From NCBI GenBank assembly GCA_029378245.1, contig JARKIF010000129.1:1-64000 (forward strand): DNA of 64,000 bases, written 5' to 3'. The position numbers were made by a program, and so were the translations under genes. Positions 20,590 to 31,690 of the stretch are shown here, in pieces (positions within the stretch are counted from its first letter, which is position 1; each line of letters opens with the position of its first letter). The DNA comes from Roridomyces roridus (Eukaryota > Basidiomycota > Agaricomycetes > Agaricales > Mycenaceae). The notes below the pieces were generated by a model. It was not told the DNA's origin and did no database searches. It saw nothing but the letters and a program-made list of their open reading frames with translations.

Positions 20590-22816
20590 TTAATGTAACG
20601 TCGGGATGCCAGGCGGGATCACGACCTCTCCCACCTGCACCTCCACCTCTGCCGACTTCTCATCTTCCACGGATGAGTCCTTCCCGCCCGACTCCACCTC
20701 CGCCTCCTTCTTCTGGAGCTCGAGCCGGACCTCCCGGTTGTGCAGGAACTGCACGAGGACGACGAATATCGCCGCCAGGATACCGAATGCCCATGTCGTC
20801 GGGAAACCCTTGCGGAAAGACGGTCCATCCGTCTGCAAGAAGATCGCGTTGGGAATGCCGGCGTTGAAGAAATAGAAGAATCCGTTCATGGCCGCTATGG
20901 TCACTGCTCTGGCTTCGGGGTTACCGCTGCAGATCTCGTTCGCCCATGTCCAGTACACGCATGCTGAGCTAACGGTCAGCAGATAGATGGGAAGAAAGAA
21001 CAGAGGCAACGCACTCATGTACTCCATGGAGATGATGTAGAACGCGGCCATCCGCGCCTTGGTGTTGTCAGGCCAAATGGCGAGGATACCGTTGCCTGGC
21101 CATTGGACGAAGATCAAAGGGCAGAGGATCCACCAGAATCGATTGCGAGTAATGTCGGAGCCGAAGCCGTAGAGGAAGACGGTGGCCGCGCTCACTGTAG
21201 CAGATGGAGCGTCAGAATATGATTAGGGAAGCCACTGGTAGGACATACGCAGATTCGCCGCGGCGGGGAGGATGTTGCGCTGACTGACGGAGTACCCCAT
21301 CGCCTCTGTTAAAGCATTAGAGACCTGGATACTGGATGAGAGGATAAGGAACGCACTGAGGTAGATACCGAAGTAACTGTTCGCTTGGCAACTGGCTCCG
21401 TACCAGATATACGCCACGACAAGGGTCTGCCGATGAACGAAAATCAGCGAAAAAAGGAGGAAGAAAAGAAGACAGAAACGCACGTAAAGCCTCCAGCTCT
21501 TGAAGATCGGCTTGAACTTCTCCCACGTGAGCACCCCGCTCAGTTCAACCCGCCCAACGTTGGCTGAGCGCTGCAAAGCCATTTGCCGCTCTTCCTCGGT
21601 GATATACCACACCTTGCAGTTGGAAGGATAATCGGGAAGGAGGAAGAGGGCCGTGAACTATACGCACTCTCCGTTAGACCCAAAAATGACAGTCGAGGAG
21701 ACATGTATAACGCACAGCGACGGGGAGAGACATGATTCCGCAGATCACGTACAACCATCTGGGGTTGGTGTGAGATTGAATAATGAGAGTGAGAAGGACG
21801 AAGAGCTTACCTCCAGCCAGCGAGGCCGCTTTTCCCATCGAGGTTGTTGTAGATGGCAGCTTGCATGAAACCACTGCAAGCTTGCCCAACGAAGCCAGTC
21901 AAATGCCAACTGCCAAGATCGTTTAGTACTGATGAAGCGGACAAAGGGCAGAACATACATGGCAATGCGCTTGGCAAGCTCAGCTTTGCTGTCTGAACAA
22001 ACAATAAGTGAGGTGAATAATCGAACAAGTAATGCGACGTACACCATGAGCCGAGAAGGAAGATGATCACGGGAGAGAAGGCGCTCTCGAAGAATCCAAC
22101 CATGAACCGGAAGAAGTACATTTCCTGATATGATCGTGCGCCGGCCTGAGCGAATCTAGAGGGGTTTTTTGAATAGCTGACTAGGCTCGATGAAAGAGAG
22201 AACCTACGTGAAAATGATCCACCCGATCTCGCACACGAATAGCCACCACGAAGGACGAATCTTCATGGCAATGAGCGCCGAGGGAAGTTGCTAACGGACT
22301 CGTAAGAAAGACAAGTCCAAAGCTGAGCGAAGGCGCTTACCATAATCGCGAAGCCGACGAGGTAGGTGGCTAAGGAAACAAGTTAAAACGCGCAGAAAAC
22401 TTGACGGTGGGATATAACCTACTCTGCATGATCGTGTACTGGTTGGCGTTAATGTTGAGGTCCTCCTTCATGCCCGAAACGTCTGTAAACGAGTGAGGAT
22501 GAGTGCGAAGAAAGAACGAGGGACCTTACATGCGTTGGAGAGGTTGGCCTTTCGAGATGGGTCGAGTCAGCAACGCTCTATCGAATGCGAAGAAAAGAAA
22601 ACACACCTGATCGACATACTTCATGAACCATCCGAGCGAAGCCACGATGAGAATGCCGAAATCGAGCTTGCGCACGAGACGACGCTCCTCCGGAGACTTG
22701 AGGTGCTGGTCCGAATCCCAGAGGTGGTAGAGCAGCTTCTTGCCGAAGCCAACATTCTGGGGCGGAGGCGGGGGCGCAGCGTGGTCTGCAGGCGTCTTGT
22801 CGGAGCCGAATCCCAT
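20590..22816 (-). CDS. MFS transporter, anion:cation symporter type (allantoate/pantothenate-like)
   Basis: It starts at 22816 (MGFGSDKTPADHAAPPPPPQ); about nine introns. The first exon ends in the first transmembrane region KLDFGILIVASLGWFMKYVD, typical of Dal5/Liz1-like carriers. Later exons give MYFFRFMVGFFESAFSPVII, GFVGQACSGFMQAAIYNNLD, WLYVICGIMSLP, and the last exon (from about 21195) carries four membrane segments and a charged tail (KKEAEVESGGKDSSVEDEKS). Expected topology is 12 TM segments in the plasma membrane, importing small organic anions with protons. It is divergent from the aldolase gene at 23104, sharing a 287-bp promoter. The substrate is likely linked to the neighbouring lyases (inference). 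Confidence 0.8.
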
Positions 22817-23103
22817 CTTGAAGTGACCGAGGGATTCTGTGCCTTGGAAACATGGGTCGACATATAAACAAATGTCTTATCTGTGGAGGTGAAATCGAGA
22901 TAAGAGGGACGAATTCTTCAGGATAAAAGGTAATAGCTCCGTAGCTCGCGTGCGATGGTACGGTGAGGGTAATTTGATCGAGGAGGAGCAGGAGTAGAAT
23001 TTTTCCAGATTATTCCGCCGGGAAGATCAGGCACTAGTACATCCATTGTGAAATTTGGAGGGACGCAACTCTTAAGTGTTACTCTACTCCTGCAACGTCG
23101 ACC
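22817..23103. promoter_or_regulatory. Bidirectional promoter with paired GATA sites
   Basis: This 287-bp region separates two divergent ATGs. It holds CTTATC at 22876-22881 and GATAAG at 22899-22904, an inverted pair of WGATAR sites. In fungi such sites bind GATA factors for nitrogen or light control. Whether they act here is inference. Confidence 0.5.
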
Positions 23104-24180
23104 ATGGCCCCAATCAACGCAGCAACTGAAGCCGATTTCGACGCGGTGCTCGCGGTGGCGCGTCCCAACCTCGTCAAGCAGCAAATGGAAGCCGGGCAGA
23201 TTGCCCACTCGCTGGGCTTGCGCATCGTCTTGTCGACGGAGATCGCTCTCATGGCGCAACGGGCCGGCTACCACGCATTGCTCATGAACCTCGAGCATTC
23301 CGCGACGGGACTTGAGACAGCGAGTGCTGTTAGCACGGCGTGCCTAAATGTCGGCATAACGCCAATGGTCGTCGTCCCAACCAACTCGCAAGAATGGATT
23401 TCGCGCTCCCTTGATGCAGGCGCACAAGCCGTCATCGTCAGTGAATCGCGCTACTGCATTCGACACACACACACCTGAATCTAACTGCAGGTTCCCCACG
23501 TCGACACTGTCGCTGGTGCCATATCCGCCGTGAACGCCGCCAAATATCCGCCTGTCGGAAAACGCAGCATCACCATGTTCAACGCCATAACCCAGTACAC
23601 GACTGGCCTGCACTACGACGCGATGGCCAAGGTATCCAACGACACAACCCTCATCATGCCGATGATTGAGACGCGCGAAGGCTTGGACAACGTCAAGTGA
23701 GTTGTTTCTTGATTCACATGCCCATCCTCGAACCCATTTTTACAGGGAGATCGCTGCCGTGAACGGGATTGACGTCCTCCTCGTTGGATGTGGGGACCTT
23801 TGCGTCGAGTAAGTAACTTCGCTAAATACGCAGAAGAATCTTACCACCACCGTTATAGCCTTGGCATCCCCAACGACCACGATTCGCCCATATTCCACGA
23901 CGCGATCGCCCAAGTCGCAGCCGCTGCGGACGCCGCATCGACACCCAACCGCAAGGTCTTCGTTGGTCTCGGCGGCATGGAGGCCCGTCCAGAGCTGATG
24001 GAGAAGTTGGTCAAGCAGTATTCGTGCATTCGGTCGGTTGCTTTCAAGTTTAATTCCGTCTGCTGATCACGTGTCCATCTTAGCTACTTGATGGCTGGTC
24101 GCGATATCGTCCATTTGTTCAACGGGATGAAGGCCCAGGCTCAGAAGATGGCGGAGATGAATGAGAGAGTGCAGTCGTGA
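23104..24180 (+). CDS. HpcH/HpaI-family aldolase
   Basis: Five exons (23104-23436, 23491-23696, 23746-23808, 23859-24032, 24084-24180) sum to 873 nt, 290 residues. Family features are LGLRIVLSTEIALMAQRAGY, LLMNLEHSATGLE, AGAQAVIVPHVDTV (across the first junction), LIMPMIETREGLDNVKEI and VLLVGCGDL. These form the TIM-barrel with the metal-binding Glu (MIETREG). Family members cleave or form 2-keto-3-hydroxy acids from pyruvate plus an aldehyde. No targeting signal, so cytosolic. It faces the lyase-like gene (198 bp between stops) and diverges from the anion-type transporter, consistent with one pathway. Confidence 0.85.
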
Positions 24181-24377
24181 TTTTTTCGGTTAAGTAGAGT
24201 TGCAGTGAATTGGAGTTGGATTTGGAGAAGAGCAGAGTGGCAGAGAGCAGAGTAGAGCCATGCACCAGCCTAGATTACTATCCAATCTTTATCTGATTCA
24301 TGATACCAAACAAATTAGTTCGACCGTCCGTCTAGAGAAAAGCAATCGATTGGAATGCACAGCTTAGGTAGGTAAAT

Positions 24378-26349
24378 CTACTCCTTCTTCAAAGTAACAG
24401 CGGCAACCATGGCATCGCTCAAGTCACCGCCCTGCCACGCCTTCTCCAACACGCTAACGGCGGCCGCCTTGCCCGGCTTATTCACATCCTTCACAAGCCC
24501 AAGAATCCCATCGTCACGGACAGCACGCGCGCCACGCTCGACACCGACAGCCAACGCAGACATGCCCGCGAGCGGGAGGAACTGCCAGACGTAGCCCATC
24601 CCCGCAAGCTTGCTAGTGAAGCCCTTGGTCTCTTCGTCTGCGAGAGCGAACAGGTCAGATAGATGCGCTATCGACGATTAATGGGAGACTTGCCAGTGCC
24701 CTTGACGTCCGCGGCAAGGTTGTACCCGAGCCACTTGTCCTCCCCACATTGGCGCTTCACCTCCTTGGCGTACTTCTCGAGATCCTCCACGACGGTCGCG
24801 GGCGTCCTGTATCGCAGACGGTTAGTTAGCAACAGCTAATGAGTAGACACTGTTTGGCTCACCGAGTCCACAACACATCAGCGTACCGGGCACACGCGAC
24901 ACTACGCATGATGGCAGCATCAATGTTCCCGCGGTAGCGGTACCAGCCTTCACGGCTCCTGGCCGCCTCGCAGTCCCAGAAGAACGCAATGCCAAGCTCA
25001 CGAGCGGTGCGGGCGGCCTGGGCGACAGTCTGCTCTGCCGACTTGGTGGTGAAAGTCGCGAACAGGGCGTCGTCGGGGCAGGCGGCCCGGACGGCCTCGT
25101 CGAGAGTGCTGAGCGAGGCAGCGGCAACCCATTCGTCTTCTGCGTCGCCGGGCGTGGAGGTCGCGGATGCAATGCTCGCCACGAGGGAGTCGGAGAGGGT
25201 CGAGTTGGTGGAACCGAGGATAAAAGGCCGGTCGCGGGCGTCGATGGTGGAGGTGAGATAGCCAGCGGTCTCGGCGTCGGTCCTCTGGATGATGAGGCAC
25301 TCGGAACCTAGGCAAGGTATGTCAAGATGTGTTGGAGAACGAATAAGGACGAGCGCTTACCCATCACATCGAATTGGAATTTGAGGGCCAACAGACGGCT
25401 CACGAGCTCGCTGACGGGAACGAGAACTCGTCCGGCGGTCTTGGCGCCAGTCTTCTTGGTACCTGACCGGTCAGTTAGCTTGGGTAGAAATACACATGTG
25501 AGACGCATACCAGGGACTTGATCGTCAAGATGAATGGCTGCTGCACCAGCCTCGACGAACAACTTGGCGAGCTTCATGTTCTACAGCAAAGCATATCAGT
25601 GTCGGGACAACCGAATGCATGTGAAACGCACAGCGGTGGCATTACCATGCCCGGTATCAGCGTCCGCGATGAGAGGGACCATGTAGTCCACGTCTGTAGC
25701 ACGCGGATCACCCTTGTACTTTAGGAATGTATTCAGTCGCGCGTGCTGAACTTGCGAACGGTACAGTTGGTTGACTTTCTTGGGGACTACAAGGACGGTC
25801 AGCTTCATGGCGCGCTCTGGCTTGGATAGATTAACCTGTGTCATAACTAGAGTCGCATTAGCTGGGCAAGGGTGGTAGAGCAGAGGAGACACACGTATAG
25901 TCCGCCATATCCGAGTTGAATTCATCCGTAGGATTGTCAGTGAGGGAGCACACGGCACCTAAAGCCGATGAGCACCATGATGAACAAAAAGGAGGCAGAA
26001 CTGACCAGACACATAGACGGTGTCGTACCCCAGATCCGCCATGATATGGCTGGTGATGACATCCAAAGCGCCTATGGTCACCGATGCGGTCTTGTTTTGA
26101 TGATGCTTCTCAAAGACTTTGCGCAGCTTGCGGCCTTGAACGGAAGACGCGAGGTGAGAGGGAAGTGGATCCCTGAGTGACGCGACGAGCTCTGGGCGGC
26201 CCGAGTGAGTGATGGTGCCAATAAATAGACAAAGGGTGGGAACCTGCAGAGTACGGCCGGTGAAAGAACGACTGCTCCGGGGTGTCCCACCACGCTTGGA
26301 TCGCTTGAGGCGAGCTCCATTCTTCAACGAAGGCTTGCTGGGCTTGCAT
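24378..26349 (-). CDS. Isocitrate-lyase-like enzyme with altered catalytic loop
   Basis: A multi-exon gene. The start at 26349 gives [20 protein letters not shown]. Splicing yields [56 protein letters not shown], the metal site [32 protein letters not shown], then [38 protein letters not shown] and [17 protein letters not shown], ending VTLKKE at 24378. This order is that of isocitrate or methylisocitrate lyase (PEP mutase superfamily). The universal KKCGH loop is replaced by KKTGA, removing the catalytic Cys and His and adding one residue. It is thus probably not an isocitrate lyase; another C-C lyase or hydrolase reaction on a dicarboxylate is likelier. Confidence 0.75.
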
Positions 26350-26612
26350 ATTGTTGAGGAGAAAGAGGGTGTTGAGACTTGTTCGGCTTTCCTTCGGATA
26401 TGCTGGTTTGGAATTTCATACTTGCGATAGGATGAACCGCTCTTGCGCGTCGATTGCATCATCGGATTTGCGCAGATAGTTGTGCCCTTGGGATAGGAAG
26501 AACCGCTCTTGCGCTTCGGAGACGCTGTACCGCGCAGGTTAATCCTTCCTTCCTTCCTCCAGGGGAAGGGGTTTGAAACGAAATTGCACCAGTTCTTTCC
26601 ATCCTTCGCGTT
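26350..26612. promoter_or_regulatory. Shared promoter between lyase-like gene and MFS transporter
   Basis: About 263 bp separates divergent starts. It contains a direct repeat on the minus strand (GCGCAAGAGCGGTTC, near 26436-26450 and 26499-26513) and a CTTCC run near 26547-26562. The repeat is in frame with itself (AQERFILSQ and AQERFFLSQ), so an extra N-terminal exon of the lyase gene cannot be excluded. Confidence 0.4.
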
Positions 26613-28755
26613 ATGGCAACAGAGAGTACGCCTCTACTAGTGCCCAAGCCCAAGGCCCCAGGAGAAGTCTCTGGCCTGGATTTTGCGCTCTTGTTGACCG
26701 GTGTCTGGAGGTCCGTGGTGGTCAGAACCAAAAAAAGCGTCGTTGATGCTGATCTCTGCACTCCAGTCTTACCTTCATCTCGAGTCTCGATGGAACCATA
26801 TGCGCCACACTCATTTCGACCATCGGCTCCTCGTTGGAGTCTATGCAACTTAGTTCTTGGATTGGGACAGCTTACTTGCTTGCTCTCTGCGCGTTTACAC
26901 CGTTGTACGGTCGTCTAGCGAACATCATCGGTCGCAGACCCAGTATTCTCTTTGCTGGCACTCTCTTCGCCGTGGGCACTATTCTATGTGGTTTCGCACA
27001 AAATATGTGCGTATCTCGTCGTTGTCTGAGGAGAGAGAGAGGAAGAAACTGATAAATGGATCCAGGACGCAGCTTATACTCTTCAGAGCTGTTGCTGGTA
27101 TGGGCGGCGGTGGAATGACCGTGGTAGGCTCCGTTCTGGTGTCGGACAACGTGCCTCTCAAAAGTCGCGGATTGTACCAAGGATGTATGTTCGTTGTGCT
27201 TATTTTGTGGCCCACCCTCACTCTACTTCAGTCGCAAATCTCGTCTTCGGTCTCGGTGGTGCTATTGGTGCGCCCTTGGGTGGATGGCTCGGAGACTCCA
27301 TCGGGTGGCGTGCGGCGTTCTTCTGCCAGTCTCCTCTGGTCGTCTTCGGCCTCTTCCTCCTCTACCTCAAAGCACAAGAGCCGGCCGTAGTCCTCGCAGC
27401 CGCGGGCACCAGCGTGTCCGCCAAACTGAAGAGAATCGACTACGCGGGATCGGCCACGCTTGTGCTGGCGCTGGTGACTTTCCTCCTGGGTATGAACTTC
27501 AAGTCGACTGGTGGATACGAGTGGAGTGACCCTCAAGTCTGGGGCCTTCTGGTGACCGGGTGCGTTATTGTATCTTGCTCTCTACACCAATCTCATCCTT
27601 CTCAGCGTCGCCATCGCTTCCCTGTTCGTGCTGATTGAGCTCAAATTCGCCTCGGAGCCCGTCATGCCCATCACCATGCTGAAGCGCGTAAGTGTGTTTC
27701 GTGCGCTCCTCGAACCTTGTTGACGACGATATCCAGAGAACCCCCGGATTCGTGGCCCTCGTAAGTTGTCGCGGAAGCTGTGTTTCTTCAGTTCTGACAT
27801 CCTTGCAGCACAATTTCTTGCTCTCCGTGCTTTCGTTCAGCACCGTCTACAATACTCCTCTTTACTTCGTACGTTCATGCTTCATTTTCAAATTATGATC
27901 TCTTACGCACCCGCAGACGGCTGCCCGTCTCCGCACCTCTACCAACGCTGGAGCTCATCTCATCCCCAACTCCATCGCCGTCGCCGTCGGTTCTCTCTTC
28001 GCGGGTTGGTACATGCGCAAGACGGGCCACTACTGGAAGCTCCAATCGCTCGTCGGTCTCGGCATCATCGCCGCCAACATCATCTTGTCTTCCTGGAACG
28101 ACGAGACTCCGGAATGGGTGCTCTACACCACACTCGTGCCCTCGGTTAGTTGCTGCCCTCAGCTCTTCCCGCTGCTAACCTTTATCCAGGCCTTTGGCTT
28201 CTCCACGACCCTGACCACCACCCTCGTCGCCCTCATCGCGAGCGTGCCCCGCGACGACATTCCGCTTGCCACCGGGAGTACGTCACCCTTACGTTTCTCC
28301 GCCAACCAACTCTGACCTTCGTCAAGTATCCTACCTGTTCCGCACCACGGGCCAAGTCCTTGGCGTCTCCCTCTCCGCCGCCCTCACACAAACGCTCCTC
28401 GCGCGCAACCTCCGTGCACGCTTCACAGGGCCTGGCGCCAGCGAGCTCATCTCCCAGATCCTCCACTCGACCGCGTACATCCACAAATTGCCGCCCGACC
28501 AACAGGAACTCGCGACGACGAGTTGGGCACTTGCACTCCGGGTGGTGTATCGGTGCCAGATTGTGGGTTTTTCTCAGCTGGCTTTCAGCTTCGCGTTTAC
28601 TTATCGTGCATAATTAGGTGCTGGCAGTCTGCCTGTTCCTCTCTTCGCTGCCTATCGAGGAGTACTCGCTTCCGGATACGATTGCTGCCGCTCCTGTGAA
28701 GAATACGACGACGCCCGTGGGCGATGAGGAGGCCGCGCCGGCGAGAGACGAGTAA
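26613..28755 (+). CDS. MFS transporter of the DHA2/vacuolar amino acid (VBA/Fnx1-like) type
   Basis: Many short exons. It starts MATESTPLLVPKPKAPGEVS, a leader with a dileucine-like sorting signal as in vacuolar carriers. Exons give SLDGTICATLISTIGSSLES, YGRLANIIGRRPSILFAGTL (MFS motif A), AVAGMGGGGMTVVGSVLVSD (motif C-like), LGGAIGAPLGGWLGDSIGWR, SAKLKRIDYAGSATLVLALV, GAHLIPNSIAVAVGSLFAGW and RTTGQVLGVSLSAALTQTLL. The last intron uses GTGGTGTATCGG as donor (near 28546) and ends at 28616; the stop is at 28755. 14 TM segments are expected. It probably exports a product or stores it in the vacuole; substrate unknown. Confidence 0.85.
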
Positions 28756-29144
28756 TCTAGTGCTTAGTACTATACCACGGTCGTTTACTCTAGATCCTAC
28801 TTAGACTTTGCTTATTTGATACATTATCGTTTTTTGCGAAAATGAAGGGCCATACGAGGACGCAGGCACACAGGCCCAAGAGCGAGAGCGCTAGTAGGGA
28901 AGCGCATCGGCTCCATTCTGAAGACGCGGTCAAAAAGTGTCACGAGGCCACGTGATCGCGTCACCAAAGTTAACGTTGCTCATCGCTGCACCTCTCCTCG
29001 GTATCCAGATTCCAGCCCCGACCGACTCTTTTCACCTGTGGTGTACCGCGGGGGACAGTGATCTATCTCTGCCCTTAAGAGAGCGAGTCACACGCTGCAG
29101 CGTACGTGCGGCACTCAGTTAGGCTTGCTCGACATGTTTTCATG
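28756..29144. other. Intergenic region
   Basis: No supportable gene. This is the 3' region of the MFS gene followed by the upstream region of a tRNA-like sequence. A CACGTG motif occurs near 28949. Confidence 0.4.
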
Positions 29145-29226
29145 GCTCCTTGGCTGAGTTGGATGATTCTTCCGACTCGGCCCCCTCCTCATTACGGGAG
29201 GTTATGGGTTCGAATCCCTAAGGAGC
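29145..29226 (+). tRNA. tRNA-like gene, possibly tRNA-Pro with intron (or a tRNA pseudogene)
   Basis: GCTCCTT at the left pairs fully with AAGGAGC at the right (seven base pairs). Internal pol III boxes are good: TGGCTGAGTTGG fits the A box and GGTTCGAATCC the B box. The D-arm text resembles tRNA-Pro, and CTCGG could contain a CGG anticodon, with an extra 13 or so bases as an intron. However, the anticodon stem and D stem pair imperfectly, the T stem has mismatches, and no TTTT terminator follows closely. It could equally be a decayed tRNA or a SINE head. Confidence 0.45.
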
Positions 29227-29234
29227 GCGGTTCC

Positions 29235-29350
29235 TCAAAAATGAAGATTTCAAGAAAGAAGAACTCAAGGACAAGAAAGAAGAGTTGAAGACAAAAGACC
29301 TCAAGAACGAAGACACTTCAAAATGCTTCAAGAAAGAACAAGCAAGTCGT
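29235..29350 (+). repeat. Purine-rich AAGAA repeat tract
   Basis: Repeated TCAAGAAAGAA / GACAAGAAAGAAG units follow the tRNA-like sequence. This could be the degenerate tail of a tRNA-derived retroposon or simple-sequence DNA. Confidence 0.5.
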
Positions 29351-29574
29351 TTATTTTGCCACTTTTTCGTTCCGTCGAATACTAACTGGCGGCCAGTAGA
29401 CCACAGAACAATCGCATTCCTCCCCAATTTTCTGCGTCTCTCACTTGATCTGGATTCTCTACCCCGCACTCTGAGGTTTGTCTCTAATCACCATCTTCTC
29501 TTGGGTTTCCCGCCCACCCCGTTCGTCTGCACTCGCTCCTCGCTGTCTCCCCATGCGTAGCCATATCATTACGG
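29351..29574. other. Region without a gene
   Basis: I see no coding or structural signal between the purine-rich tract and the shared 3' flank of copy 2. Confidence 0.4.
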
Positions 29575-29740
29575 TCAAGTATTTCATATTGTTTTGACAG
29601 CTACAGATTTCAGATACAGTACAGACCATTTCGGATACAGCCTTACAGAAGGAAGCGGAGACCTACATGACAATAGCAAGACAGCGTCATTGAAAATGTG
29701 TAAACGACTCCAATACTACTCGTCCAGCAACTCAAACCAT
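29575..29740. repeat. 3' flank of copy 2
   Basis: It matches 18300-18480 (AAGTATTTCATATTGTT, TACAGTACAGACCATTTCGG, GAAGCGGAGACCTACATG). It also includes the ancestral C-terminal codons of the family, now beyond a premature stop. Confidence 0.7.
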
Positions 29741-29754
29741 TCTGTGGATGATAC

Positions 29755-31168
29755 TTATAAGCACAACAGCGCCCTCGCAAAGAAAATAAACATACTTCGC
29801 TTCAGCATTGCCTTCTCCGTCAACCCCGGCACCTCGCACTCACACCAAAAATCCCCCACCAGCAGTCCGTCTGTCTGTATCATCGTGCCCTCCTGAACAT
29901 CACATATATTCGAGTCGCTCTGCCGAAACCTCCGCGTCTTCAGCATCCTGGCAGGTCGATTAAACAGCCCCGATTTCCTCTCGGGCTGTACCATCATCAA
30001 CGGGCTATTCACATCCCCGCCCATCTCCCGTCCGATCGAGGTGCCGCCCCACAGGGCATCGCGGGGTGCCGTCCCTTCGTACAGGTCTGCATAGAACCAG
30101 ATGCGCCGGTGTTCCACTTTTGAGACACAGAGTTTGAGGGAGTTGACGGTGGCAGGTGGAATTATATGTGCCCGCTCGATGCGGCCCTGGGCGGTGTGGA
30201 CCGAGTCGAATGCAGCGGATGAGCGAACCTCGCCATCTCGGTTGTAGAGACGGTAGTAAACTACCCGAAGCTGGTTAGATCCTGTGCGGGCGAGTTGAGA
30301 TGGAACACATACCGTATTTGTCAAGTGGAATCTCGCGATTCGCATACTCCTCGGCCTGGGGTCGCGCGTTTGTCGCCTCAATGCTGAGCTCCTCGAGGAG
30401 AACAACAGCGAGCGGGTTGTCAGGGCTCGCGCCGTGCCTCCCATCTCCCGTCAATACAACCGCCGCGTCGTCTTTCATCGGCTGCGAGTCGTACATGGTC
30501 GCGTAGATCTGCGTCCCGCTGGTGGTGGTCGCAGGCGGAGAGCTGGATATACTAGTGATGGATGGGTACAGAAAAAGGAATGTCTCCAACAAATTTGATG
30601 GCGCTACCAGCTGTGCCTTCGGGGATTCCTCCACTGAGATCGTCCGATCAGGAAGCCCTTCCGCAGCTAGGATACGGCGCTTCAGCATACCCGCAAGATG
30701 CGGCGGCGGCACTGAGCGTGCGAGTATGCGACCGACGAAGGGATCTGGGCTGCTGGCTGCTGCTTTGACGGGTATCGCGCCGGTGGGAGTATAAATGCGA
30801 TAGTGGACTTCGTAGTCGGGAGCGGTGACCAACGAAGGAGGAGGGGGCGGGGACAACGGCGTTAATGGCGGAGATCTATAAGATGCAACCGAAGAGACCG
30901 TTGACGCCGAGTCCGCCAGCGACTCGGAACTTACACTAGACGGCACTCCAGATCTGTAGGACGGAGGGCACGCGCCTGTGTGGGTCGTTCCCGATATGAG
31001 AGCTGTGGTGGGAGAGAACAGAGGCGGTAATGGCGCGGATCTGTAAGATGGAGCCGAAGAGGCCGTGCGCACTGAGTCCGCCAACGACTGGGAACGCATA
31101 CTAGACGGAACTCCAGATCTGTAGCCCGGAGGGGACTCGGACGAGCCTGTGTGGGTTGATATCGACAT
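29755..31168 (-). pseudogene. Triplicated unknown family, copy 2 (probably inactive)
   Basis: It starts at 31168 (MSISTHTGSSESPPGYRSGV). The N-terminal Pro/Ser/Tyr module is present twice in tandem (HTG...PPSYRSGVPSS...SLADS). The phase-1 intron found in copies 1 and 3 is precisely absent: GAAGTCCACTATCGC runs directly. The core then follows the family to LDKYGMCSIS, where a 2-nt loss near 30285-30300 shifts the frame. The rest resumes as SNQLRVVYYRLYNRDGEVRS in a second frame. It ends at a premature TAA (29755-29757) 14 codons before the stop used in copy 3. A 31-nt intron could in theory bridge the shift. Inactive copy is the simpler reading. Confidence 0.65.
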
Positions 31169-31690
31169 GTGGTGGGCGAGAACAAGGACAGTGGCTTTAT
31201 ACCGGCATAAGAGCTGTTGTGAGAGAGAACAAGGACAGGCACAGGCAGATAATATATCATGGCTTCGAAAGACGCCCGCTATTTTCTGCGACACAACTGC
31301 ACAGCAAAAACATCCATAGCGGGGTGAGCACAGTTCCTGTAAATCCAGATTCAACTTTGAACATTGCAACCTGAGCTGCTTCTGTTACGCCGGAACAGGG
31401 TTGGAACTCACATCCACACCACGGCTGAATTGCATGCCAAAGGAGAGAACGCCGGCGGCACATTTGGCAAGATGGGCCATGGCTCAGTATTATTACCCAT
31501 GCCGGGCCACCCTCGACGATGGGGAAGACGCGCCTGAAAACATAACCAGCAGCGGTCATTTGATGCAATGCACTTGGCAGGGATCACTTTCGACCCCCAG
31601 AGCCCTTCTCTGGGGACACAGAGTACGGGAAGGTCAACCGTTGCATGGAGCACAGAGGAGAGCGTGTGTGCTGAGTTAATGGAGGCCATC
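31169..31690. repeat. 5' flank of copy 2
   Basis: It shares CATGGCTTCGAAAGACGCCC and GCGGCTGAATTGCA-like segments with 19744-20100, and a GGCTCAGTATTA segment with 20108-20119. It represents the upstream part of the duplicated unit. Confidence 0.65.

Noticed and set aside
26350..26460. Extra N-terminal exon for the lyase-like gene (AQERFILSQ text)
   Set aside because: The phrase repeats twice and reads in frame with itself, but there is no ATG in that frame and no clear splice; the ATG at 26349 is simpler.
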